Part shown: positions 11,775 through 21,533 of the stretch, piece after piece
How the letters are laid out: every line of letters starts with the position of its first letter
How positions within the stretch are numbered: the first letter of the stretch is position 1
From: Lichina pygmaea
Lineage: Eukaryota; Ascomycota; Lichinomycetes; Lichinales; Lichinaceae
Assembly: GCA_963422465.1 (NCBI GenBank)
Contig: OY730173.1
Span: forward strand, 3,038,001 to 3,102,000
Direction of reading: 5' to 3'
Length of the DNA stretch: 64,000 nt
Program-made: the position numbers and the translations under genes
The notes under the pieces: model-generated
Seen by the model: the letters and a program-made list of their open reading frames with translations, nothing else
Told to the model about the DNA's origin: nothing
The model's database searches: none

Positions 11775-13467
11775 GATGACGGACGACGACCGGAAGGTCG
11801 GATAGAGCAGGCAGCCGGAGATGCATCTTTGCTGGTAGCTCTCGAGCAACCGCTTGACGTTTCGATTCGGATGACGCTCGAAGGGACCAGGAGCCAAGAC
11901 GGTCGATGGATGCCAACCCATTTCGGCGCCCCGTTCCCGATCAAGAAGAGAAGAGAGAGGAGCTGACGATTGCAGACAAAGCATGCAATTCTCTTTGAGC
12001 AGCGTGGGCAGAGCGTTGACACCAGCCTAGTAGCGGAAAGGTCGGGTCCCTTCAGGAATCAAGGCCAACATCGAAGAGAAGGAAGAGGAATAGTGCGCAC
12101 GAGGGGAGGGGGCACGGGGAGGTATGGGTGCCCAGGGACCCCCCACACTTCTTCCCCGCAGGGCAGGGTGCATGAACCCTCGAACCACCAGGACCACAAC
12201 AGACTACTGGTGGTCTTGCGGTGCATCGTCCAGTCTGATCGCGCCGTGGACAAGCCAGGATGCAACCTTGCGGGCGGAGTACAGAAGTACTCGGTATGTG
12301 AGAACGAATGTGGACGCGAGATGGCGGGGAACGCGTTCCATTGGATCCATATCGCCATCTTTCCTCCGACAGGTGCCCTTTGCATCGGAGTGATTCTCGC
12401 TCAGGGACAAGGTTTGTACCTTCGTACACGATCGGCGTCCTATGAGCGGGACGAACGCGGAGTCGAGCCGCATGAGTGGATCCGTGCGATAAACAAATGC
12501 GGACCGTGGGGGGGGGGGGGGCTGGCTATCGAGCGTATCTCGAACGGGAAAGGAGGTTGGGAAGCCATGCGGGACAACCAGCGCGACGAGTCGCGCCGCG
12601 CGATAACCTAAAAGCGCGGCAACGCGATACGCGACGGCCGTCGACGTCCAGAAACGCGATGGAACGAATTGTTTGCGCGTTTCGAGCCGCGCATGTTTAC
12701 GGTAAACGCGATACACGCCAGGCTTCCGCAGGGGGCTCCTACGCGTCGCTATACATTTGCTGGATGTACTCGCCTTTGCGAAACGTCACGACGTTCGGAG
12801 CCGTTTCAAGACGGGAGGATGTAAACAACAACATGTTTCCGACGTTGACCATCGCGCAGCTTGGGTTGCTCCGTCCATCGAGAGCGAATGAGCTCGGTCG
12901 GTCGGTTGTGGCGTGCGGACGCGGGTGCCTGACTTCTCGAGGCGACCGCGTCTAGCATTGGCCAATGACACTTGCCAGCTGCGGCGACACCTGAGATCCT
13001 TCCATCGTATCTTAGTGCCCAACGGAGTCGCGGATCTTCGTTGCGCCTCGGCGAGGGGTGTCTTGACAGTTTGCAGCCTCCAATTGCACAGATGTGTACG
13101 CAAGTACGTACGTAGGGCCGGAGCAAATGTCAACACAGCCTCTGGTGTATTGTGCCTACATACGTATATACAGTACTTACAGGTAGGTTGCTGTTGACCT
13201 GGACGCCTCGCCTTTTGTACTGTGGCTAATCAACCAAGAATCGTGGGGTGGACTCCAGTACTGCAGTTCTAGCCGCAAGCGACACCCCGGCCCAAGAGCC
13301 TTTACATTCACTAACGGCAGACGTTCTCCGTTTACGTAAAGCATCGAAGTGCTTCATTGTACATACGTAGCCAAGCTGTCAATCGCGACGCCTGAGCGCA
13401 GATCCTCGGCTTCGGTTGCCCTGACTCGTCTCGCCCATCTTGCTTCTCGGAATCTCGCGATCCGAAG
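11775..13467. other. Divergent intergenic region
   Basis: Separates the F-box gene (leftward) and guanine deaminase (rightward), so it should hold both promoters. A 13-base G run lies at about 12508-12520, and CGCGAT-rich sequence at 12600-12720. No gene is recognised. Confidence 0.45.
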
Positions 13468-14994
13468 ATGGCAGTCGCTCAGGGCTCGCCAATCGCGATT
13501 AGCAAGACTGTCTTCCTGGGGACGTTCATCCACTGCAAGGGCTTGAACGAGCTGGACATATGTGAGCATGGGGCCATCGGCGTGGATGAGCAAGGAGTCA
13601 TTCGCTTTGTCGACCGCAGCGGTCAGCACGTCGATGCTCTTCTCCAGGCTCACCGTTGGCCTGCCGAGACATGTTCCATCGTGCGGACGGGTCCATGTCA
13701 ATTTCTGTTTCCAGGCTTTGTAGGTAAGCTCATTTCCGTCTCTTAGGCTCTCCCTTGGCTGCAGCGTCGACCCACTCATCGCAAGACGTCTTTAGACACT
13801 CATATACATGCGTCACAATACGCCAACGTCGGACTATTCGGCAAGACCACTTTGCTGGACTGGCTCGAAACATATACCTTCCCGATGGAAGCATCACTGA
13901 AGGATTCCAAGAGAGCGAAGATTGTCTACTCGCGCTGCGTCCGTCGAACCTTGTCCAACGGCACCACGACAGCGGCGTATTACGCTACCATCGACCCCAA
14001 AACGACCAATCTTCTAGCGGACATCTGTCTGGAACTCGGCCAACGCGCCTTTGTAGGCCGCTGCTGCATGGATCGTAACAGTCCAGATTACTACGTCGAT
14101 GCTTCTGCTGAGAAAGCCGTCGAGGACACAAAGGCCACGGTGGACCATATAGACGCCATTGATCCCGATCACGAGCTGGTGTGCCCCGTCATCACGCCCC
14201 GCTTTGCCATCTCTTGCACTCGAGCCTGTCTACGCCAGCTTGGTCAGCTCCATCGACAGACAGACCTGCCCATTCAAACCCACGTCTCCGAGACCAGAGC
14301 CGAGTGCAGCCTGGTTCAGGAGTTGTTCCCGGAATGCTCCTCCTACGCCGCTGTTTACGACAGCCATGGACTCTTGACGCCGAGAACGATCCTTGCTCAC
14401 GCGATACATCTGACCGACGACGAGCGGAGCTTGATCGTAGATCGCGACGCCAAGGTCGCCCACTGCCCTACTTCAAACTGTGCCATCGCCTCGGGTACCG
14501 CAAGGGTACGCTGGCTGTTGGACGGCGGAGTCACCGTCGGGCTCGGCACCGATGTGTCGGGGGGGTATTCACCCAGCATTCTCGACGCCGCGCGGCAAGC
14601 GACTCTTGCGAGCCACCAGATCGCCATATCGGAAGGCGACAACGATCACGCCAAGCTGTCTGTGGCAGAGGTCCTGTATCTGGCCACGAGAGGCGGCGCC
14701 GCAGTCATGGGGCTGTCGGACAGGATAGGGGGTTTCGACGTAGGCAAGAGATGGGACGCCCAGGTCATCGGTCTGGGCAAGGTCCCAGATGGCGAGGGCA
14801 ACGGGGACGATGACAGCTTGGAGACGAACCCAGTAGACATCTTTCCGTGGGACGACGCAGCGCAGGACGATGTCCGAACCAGGTGGGAACGAAACGTAGC
14901 AAGATGGGTCTTCAACGGGGACGACAGAAACACCCTGGCGGTCTGGATCAATGGAAGATTGGTCCATCGACGAAGAGGCTGGCAAGGGGCTTGA
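13468..14994 (+). CDS. GUD1: Guanine deaminase
   Basis: Hydrolyses guanine to xanthine and ammonia (purine salvage/catabolism; amidohydrolase superfamily). Exons 13468-13723 and 13796-14994 are joined by a 72-base GT-AG intron that splits the Asp codon of the metal-binding motif; the product has about 484 residues. After splicing the protein reads FLFPGFVDTHIHASQYANVG, with the His-x-His zinc ligands. Further family marks are GTTTAAYYATI, CCMDRNSPDYY, QTHVSE (His ligand), LAHAIHLTDDE (His ligand) and VGLGTDVSGGYSPSILDAA (Asp ligand). All expected metal ligands are present, so it should be active. The N-terminal ATG lies directly before the conserved beta-strand region, and length fits the family. 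Confidence 0.94.
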
Positions 14995-15278
14995 GATTTC
15001 TTGGCGATGGACGAACATTACCGTAAACGAGAAGTACAGCAGAAGCGATCAAGGCCATCTACGAGTACTCCGTACTTCCGCGCAATATCCGTACTCGTAA
15101 CCACAACCTCTTTACCAACGTTGTTCTCAAGTCACAACAACTGAGACTCCCCCTTTTCCCCTGCCACCGCCCCCCCTTCCCCGTTCCCCTTTCCCCTCCT
15201 TCTATGTCCGGCCACCCTCTCCATTCCCTCCATCCCCTCCGTCCCCTCCATGCCCCAGTTCCAAAGAACAAAAAGAAC

Positions 15279-15285
15279 AAAAAAA
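15279..15285 (-). terminator. RNA polymerase III terminator of tRNA-Ser
   Basis: Seven consecutive T on the minus strand, ten bases after the tRNA discriminator base. Confidence 0.8.
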
Positions 15286-15295
15286 GTTGGAATGG

Positions 15296-15400
15296 CGACG
15301 CCGGAGAGATTCGAACTCTCGCTCCCGAAGGAAGCTGATGGGCTAATCCGTTCTGTTGAGAAATAGCAGTCAACCGCCTTAACCACTCGGCCACAGCGTC
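15296..15400 (-). tRNA. tRNA-Ser: tRNA-Ser(GCU) with a 24-base intron
   Basis: Reads 5' to 3' on the minus strand from 15400. The acceptor stem GACGCTG pairs with CGGCGTC (one G-U pair). The A-box/D-arm is GCCGAGTGGTTAAGGC. The anticodon stem GTTGA pairs with TCAGC around loop CTGCTA-A, giving anticodon GCT. A long variable arm (TTCCTTCGGGAG) marks serine, the T-arm is GAGAGTTCGAATCTCTC, and the discriminator base is G, as in serine tRNAs. The intron occupies 15363-15340, at the canonical site one base 3' of the anticodon, and contains CTCAAC, which can pair with the 5' anticodon stem. Confidence 0.96.
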
Positions 15401-15540
15401 CGAGCGCTCACATTACTGTGAACTGGAGGTTTGCGAGCAAGTTATGATAATTATTGGCGCGGACGATGAGGGTGGTGGGGCTGAGTAATATCTGTATCGA
15501 AGTCTGCCTTTGTGCTGATGCTACGTTTGTACGTAACGTA

Positions 15541-16122
15541 CAGTCCACTCTCTCTATAACGATACTCTCTCTATAACGATAGCTTCTCAACACCCCAACA
15601 GTTTCTCACCCAATTATTGTTATTTTTCTCTTATAACAATATCGTTAGCTTTTATCGCTTAGTCACCATATATATCGTTATAGAAAGAGAAGGCTGAGAC
15701 TGTAGTTTTGAGCGCTTGTTGATCAAGATGCCACCAAAGAAGAGGGTGGCGTTCATTGGCATCGAGAAAATTGCCCTTTGTTGCTGTAAGAAGGAGAATC
15801 CACTCGCAACACAGAAGGAGTTGGCAGTCTGGTTTAAGAATGAGTTCAAAAAGCCTACTGTATCGCACAGAATTCCGTCAGGTATGCTCCAACACCTCTG
15901 CCTTCATGAAGAGCAATCAGACAATGGCAATAAGCAGCTGATAGATCAGCTCTACCGACATGAGCGTGTTGTTGGGGCAAGGAGGCTTAAGGGGCTTCAT
16001 CAGAGTACCCTGACAAGCTTTTACAAATCATGAACAAATTGGATAATATTGGTCACGTGCCCTCTCTTTATAACGATACTCGACCAATGGAACCACGCTA
16101 TCGTTATAGAGAGAGTGGACTG
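15541..16122 (+). mobile_element. Shortened pogo/Fot1-like DNA transposon with terminal inverted repeats
   Basis: The ends are CAGTCCACTCTCTCTATAAC at 15541 and its inverse complement ending at 16122, giving near-perfect terminal inverted repeats of about 25 bases. Both ends abut TA (15539-15540 and 16123-16124), the target duplication expected for Tc1/mariner/pogo elements. The unit CTCTCTATAACGATA is repeated directly at the left end, and variants recur internally near 15665 and 16065. The 582-base body holds only the start of a transposase, so it cannot move by itself. Confidence 0.85.
15728..16033 (+). pseudogene. Transposase N-terminal HTH fragment (pogo/CENP-B type)
   Basis: The open frame from MPPKKRVAFIG contains KENPLATQKELAVWFKNEF, which matches the N-terminal helix-turn-helix of pogo/Fot1 transposases and CENP-B (pattern PxATQxELAxWF). 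The catalytic DDE domain is absent. The remaining 50 residues have no family resemblance, so the reading frame is a deletion product of a longer gene. Confidence 0.72.
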
Positions 16123-16234
16123 TAAGCACGAGACGCACGCCGGCGAACTAATGCAGAAGCTTGATGCTAGTGATGCAGAAATTGGCGCTAGCGATGAGGA
16201 GATGAGCGCTACTGACGCACGCCCTCGAGCATTA

Positions 16235-16413
16235 GATGTCCGACGGAAGAGTGGCTGGTGCCTACGAATATAGCCACTTTTCCGTCAGACATCGCAGAAT
16301 TTGGACCGTCAGGCGATAGGATGAGCTTAGTCATACTCAAGCAACCCTGAGTTGGGATGTCCGATGGAAGAGTGACCATAAAGACTAATGAGCAGCTCTT
16401 CTATCGGACATCG
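16235..16413. repeat. Two inverted pairs of a GATGTCCGACGGAAGAG motif
   Basis: Copies lie at 16235-16255 and 16356-16375 on one strand, and at 16273-16295 and 16396-16413 on the other. Each adjacent pair could form a hairpin with a stem of about 18-20 bases. The same motif recurs six times near 63.7-64.0 kb. Confidence 0.8.
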
Positions 16414-19400
16414 TGTAGATGAGTGGCCACACCGCCGCCCTGAGCTTCGCCTTACCAGTACGTAACGTATCGTGGCTATCTACGGAGTACGGAGTACAGG
16501 GGTAGTACTTACGTACGTTACGTACGTACTCCGTACGTGGGGGAGTACTCTACAGAGTGGTTTGGAGACTGCAACAAGATACTTCGTATGCATCGTACTC
16601 CGTACATACGTACGTTACGTACAAATTACCACGATCAGGACCAAAATACCCCTGTCGTCGGTGTGTATAAGTAGTCCCGTACGGTACAGTACACGTGACG
16701 GACAACTTGGCAAGTCTTTAGCTACGCTCTAGGGAGACGTGAGTCTTGAAGGAGAAGCTGATATCGTACTTACTGTGCATACTACTGTAGTGTAGGCAAT
16801 CGCACAGAGATAACTTGAGAAGCCAGTTCGAGGAGAAACATGGGAATCCAGGCACACCATGCCACCAAAACAACCCATATACGTGTACACTTATAATCAT
16901 CAAAAACAAAACTGTTGAGGTTGTTTGTGACAAGGCTGTGGATACTTCTTGTCAAGAGTGTGATGATGAAAAGAGATAGGGAGAGGCCTGCTCACATCAA
17001 CAGCAGCCTTAATTTTCCTTGTCAAAAGCATGACGATGAATCGAGAGATGACAGCATGTAAAAAAGCCCACTTTGTTCGCCAACTCAGACCTTCGACAGC
17101 CCTTTTGGCACACTTTGCAAGTGAACAACAGATATCAACTTGTGTCGACAACTTTGTATTGTATGCCCCTGGGGCTGTCGGTATCTCGGACCTACCAAAC
17201 ACCTGATTACGGTAGTGATTACGGGGTGAATACAGTCCCAAGCAATCGATGAAAGGATAGAAGTAGCACCAAGCGGTTGTCGCAACAAGACTTTCACGTC
17301 GGCGACAGGGATAAGAAATCTCAGACCGAAAGGACCGTACTGTGCTAGACTTGTACCTACTGTACGGCCGCCCTTGCGGCTTCGACCCGGTCTGAGCGTC
17401 CTCTCCTGCGGAACGGCGCGGGCTGGAGAAGCCAAGGTCTTGCTGCCTCCACCGCCGCCAGAGTGGTGAAGAGCAGACCGCATGGCGCTGAACAAGAGCT
17501 AGGATAACGACGTTGGCGAGCCTGTCCAGACGTGGCTGGGTCCAGAATGCTGATCTTGATCGGGCGGATCGGTAGCAGCGTGCCTCTGTAGCCCGTCTCG
17601 ACCGATTGCCTCGTTCCAGTCGGTTGGATCAACCGCGACTGGCTCAGGCACGTCGTCGAGCCTCGTAAGGAACACAGTATATCTTGTGTCAGCGATTCCA
17701 CGTTGCAAAAGCGCTTCCTCGAGCCAGCGATGAGAAGATCGGGAGGGGGGCTTGTTGGGTTGAAAAAAACAGACCTTGGTCCTACTTAAAGCCCAAGGAT
17801 TCTCTCATGTCACCCTCGAAAATCAGCATCGCGAGAAGCCAACGCCGTCTCCTGTACGATCTGTTCCGTCTGCCCCTGCATCGTGTGCGGCTCCATCAGA
17901 AGAGTGGTCATGTCCCCACACGGTGACGCCCAGGTTCGCCTTCACTGGATCTCAAAGGCCAGGCTCCCGACACAGATACCGCCGGCATTTGAGCACTTGG
18001 CTAGGCGATGCTGAGCTTCCCACTGCTTGAGCGTGAGACAAGGCTTTGCAAGCCGACCTGCACGCCGTGTGAGAGGCACATGGTTCCTCGGGCCTGCTTC
18101 GCTGAAAACTGTCATGTCTCTGCCGTTGGCATCGAACACTCCACCCCCCCTTGACAGTCTGTAGCCCCTCGGCATCTGGTACATGATAAGAGCAAAGACC
18201 TTGGCAAGCTCTGCTGCTACTTGCACATCTTGACAACTTCAACAAAGGAAAAAAAAAAACAGCATGCTCCCAATCACGCGTAAGTTTCACAATCAGATCT
18301 TTCCGACGCACGAGACAGTGGATCCTGTGTGTATTGACAGCTGGAGGCTCGAAGTCCTCGCATACCGGTACTCGTGACACAAAAACCAAATAAACACCGT
18401 CAAGCCGTGAAGCTTGCCAGAAACAGAACCATCTGTCATGGCCCTCGATCATCGCCCATCTCTGACCAGACAGCTCTCGCTCAGCTTGATCTCAACTTGA
18501 AAATGGCCGCTTTGAAGACGGAGTCAATCCCAAGCGGAGATATGTTCGCTTTTCATAGAATCCTCCTTCGCACAACATATTCTGCCATGTCAAGAAGCCC
18601 GGGCCTGCTATCAGCCCCACTATATAGCATCTCCCACCCACCGTAAGTGCTCGTCGCGGGAGCTTTCAAGCAGACAGTCAGCCGACTCTTTTCAGCAGAC
18701 CCAAGCAAGACATGATCGGCGCCTGTCATCCACAAAATAGACGTGAGACATGGATTGCGCAACGCTCCGAGACAGTCTCGCATCGTACTTCAGATCACGT
18801 ACGTTTTATTCCCCACAGCCCTGCCGTATCCGGCTGCTTTGCCAAGAGAAACCGCGGCCGTGGGAATGGGTAGGTGTGACGTAAAGTATAAAATCAAGTC
18901 TAATTCGTGAACTCTTATCTACGGACGTATTGTACGTATCGTCTTGCGTATCTGCGATGTGACTCCGCCAGGCCTGCCGGCCCCGACCTGTACCGTAAGG
19001 CAGCAAGGCCATCAGGTTCTCCTTTATCTAAACCCCTCCACGCCATCCCCGACTGATCAAGGCTCACCAGCACGTACGTACGAGTACAGTACATTGGCCA
19101 CGGGGAATGCGCTCCACCCAAGGATCACACGGAGTTGATGCTCTGCTCCTTGAGTTGTTAGAAATGACGACAGAACGATTCGCTTCATATCTGTATGTTT
19201 ATATATTTGTACGTTCATGCGATTGGAGTTTTGGACCTTTGTGTATTAGTCCTGGTACGGTGTGTAGCTGGCCACCTGTATTGACTGATCAGCTTGCTGG
19301 AGTGCGCCTGGAGGATGTCAGACCCAGACACCCTCATGCACTTGAGCGAGAATCACACGAGAAGCACTCAAGGTGGATCAGCCCGAGTGGTCGTAAAGAG

Positions 19401-19712
19401 TAAAAGAGTAGAGACAGCGGTATACAATCACGATACTGACGCATTGACGCCAGCATCGACTCTGTACAGTAAAATCCTACGGCCCGACCCCCCGATTTCA
19501 TCAAACGACAGATGACGATTCGTAGCGCCTCGTCCCGGCTATCCCGGTCCCCTTTCTCGACCTCCGCCTCAGCCCGTTCTCTTATCCCAGTCCCAGCTTG
19601 TGCCTCGTATATAACGCCCTGGCGTACCCAAGGAATATTCCCATTCCTTGAACGGCGCTCATCACGTGTCTCATCATGGGTCGCTCGTCATGTCTCGCCG
19701 ATACGAATCCCC
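16414..19712. other. Gene desert
   Basis: Over 3 kb without a recognisable gene on either strand. The left part (16450-16700) is a dense GTAC/TACGTA island. A short imperfect repeat of CTTGTCAAGAGTGTGATGATG lies at about 16948 and 17019. The rest is unique sequence with only short, unsupported open frames. Confidence 0.45.
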
Positions 19713-20880
19713 TCACGAGTGGCGGGATCCTCCCGAGCTGGAGCTCGAGCTCGAGCTGGAATCGGATCCCGACGACGAAACGCCTCGGCTGCTGCTCCCA
19801 TGAGCGTCGAGCCCACGGCTCGACCGATGCGAGTGGCTGCTGCTCCGACGGCTGTGACGGTGATCTTTCTTGTGTTTCTTTCCGTGGCCGTGGGAGCTCC
19901 CGCCATGGCTACTGCCCCCGAATGACGCAGAACTGCCACCGTACAGACCGGACAAGGCGGCGGAAGAGCCCAGGGTGCTGGAGCCGCCGTAGGACGACCG
20001 CCTCTTGCGATGCTTATCTTTCTTCTTCTTGCCCTTGTGATGTTCGAGCGCGCTAGCTCCAAGAACGCCGGCAACGACCCCTCCAATCGTGCTCAGTTTA
20101 CTTCCGCCGAGCTGGTGGCCAAGTACACCGCCCTGTTCAACAGTCAGCCAATGACGCACGATGGAAAAGTGCGCTAGAAACGGCGCAGGCCAAACGGGGA
20201 TCCCGAGGCTCTCGGCTTTCTTCGAGACGGCGGGTGGGAACACCTACGCTGGCACCGGCTATCAAGGTCGTGCCGATTCCTCGGTCGCCTTCGCTGTGTT
20301 CTGCCGTGCCCTGACGGTGATGCTCGTGTTCATAGCGATGATGATGTTCGCCCGACGGAGGTGGTCCGCCGTATACAAGCCCCGAATCACGCTCCGTGCC
20401 ATAGGGCGGTGGGGAGGGAGGATGGTGTTGGATGGCTGGCGGCGGGTAGCCGCTGCTGCCGTAAGGCACGGGAGGCGGGTAACTTGCGCCATCGTAGTTC
20501 GGAGGCTGGGCCGAGTGATACTGGTCCGCGTGCGGAGGTGGGGGGACATACCCGCCGTCCTGGCAGTCATCACCACCACACAGCGGTTAGCTCAGTTCGC
20601 GAAAGACAGCGACGGAGGGGTTCGAAGACCTGGCACGGCGCAGCGGAGAATCGGAACAGCGCCTTACTTGACCCGGAGGCGGGTAATAGCCGGAACCGGC
20701 GCCATATGGGGCCTGGTCGTACCCTCCTGCCCCAGCGTATGGCGCATGGCCCGACGGCGGCGGAGCGGCGTTGTAGTCGGGTTGTCCGTACGGCGAAGCT
20801 GGTTGATAGTGATGATGCTGATCGGGAGGCGGACCGCCGTAGCCCCGGTTGTTGGGGTCGTAGTAGCCGTCGTAAGACAT
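19713..20880 (-). CDS. Glycine-zipper, Pro/Tyr-rich protein of unknown role
   Basis: Three minus-strand exons (20880-20668, 20559-20248, 20132-19713), all in phase 0, give about 314 residues. The N-terminal half is Pro/Gly/Tyr-rich (MSYDGYYDPNNRGYGGPPP, then YPPPAIQHHPPSPPPYG) like many low-complexity fungal proteins. The centre carries a glycine-zipper segment (GGVLGHQLGGSKLSTIGGV, then VAGVLGASALEHH) of the kind that forms paired helices in membranes, spliced together across the second intron. A Lys/Arg-rich stretch (GKKKKDKHRKRR) and a Ser/His/Gly-rich tail follow. Such proteins are widespread in ascomycetes without assigned function. The second intron donor (GTAGGT) was chosen because it keeps the GAS/GGVLGH reading frame. 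Confidence 0.8.
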
Positions 20881-21341
20881 TGTCGCGACGCGGGCGCCGA
20901 GCAACGTTGCCTTTACTCGACGATCCGGGTCGTCGTTGTCGCTCTCTGTCGCGATGCAGGGAGGGAAGCGCCGGGATGATGATATGTCCAACTTACCTGT
21001 CTATACCCGTGCCGTTGGGGGGGGTCATGACCCCCCCACCCCACCCCACCCCATGACATGGGTAAGAACGTGGCCAACGGTGAGGCTGTACGCACAGTAC
21101 GCACAGTACCTTACAAGGGGCGGGCGGAATGGAGGGGTACGGGTGGTGTGCCATTACCCCCGGTCAGGAGACCGTCGATACGCGATAATGACGTCAGGTG
21201 ACAGCGACATGGCTACCGCGTGTTTTGAACCATGATGTAATTCAGTTCCTGAGAAAGCACGACGATCTACGATGCTGCGGTGTGCTGTACGATCAATCCC
21301 CATCGGCTGCCCTTACATTCAAGGGCACATCGGATGACGCT
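20881..21341. other. Intergenic flank with palindromic insert
   Basis: Promoter side of the glycine-zipper gene. It contains the 57-base TA-flanked palindrome and ends at the LINE target site. Nothing else is recognised. Confidence 0.4.
21006..21062. mobile_element. 57-base TA-flanked palindromic element
   Basis: Begins CCCGTGCCGTTGGGG and ends CCCCATGACATGGG, with TA on both sides (21004-21005, 21063-21064). The termini match those of the 817-base element at 60429-61245, so it looks like a minimal non-autonomous copy reduced to its ends. Confidence 0.6.
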
Positions 21342-21352
21342 TTCGGTGCTGT
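21342..21352. repeat. LINE target-site duplication, left copy
   Basis: TTCGGTGCTGT, identical to 33025-33035, directly before the A-rich tail of the LINE. Confidence 0.9.
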
Positions 21353-21533
21353 TTTTTTATTTTATTTATTTTTTATTTGATTCTTACACTGGTAGTAGCT
21401 TTACAGCCATGCAGATCTTCTAGCTAATAGTGAACTCCTTCAGAAAACCTTTGAAGAGATAAAAACTGAAGGCAGGGTGTGACTAGGGAATGTAACAAAA
21501 GGAATCTTGAAGTTTCTGGTAAGAGAAGAGAAT

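Noticed and set aside
10827-11966. Plus-strand 379-residue open frame opposite the F-box gene
   Set aside because: It is an Arg/Gly/Ala-rich shadow of the GC-rich coding strand. The minus-strand frame has protein-like sequence and F-box features.
17085-18452. Several overlapping minus-strand frames of 100-170 residues
   Set aside because: None shows domain-like sequence or a splice pattern that extends it, and composition does not resemble neighbouring genes.
20560-20667. tRNA-like words (TTAGCTCAG, GGTTCGAA) in an intron of the glycine-zipper gene
   Set aside because: No acceptor or anticodon stem can be formed around them, so the resemblance is coincidental.
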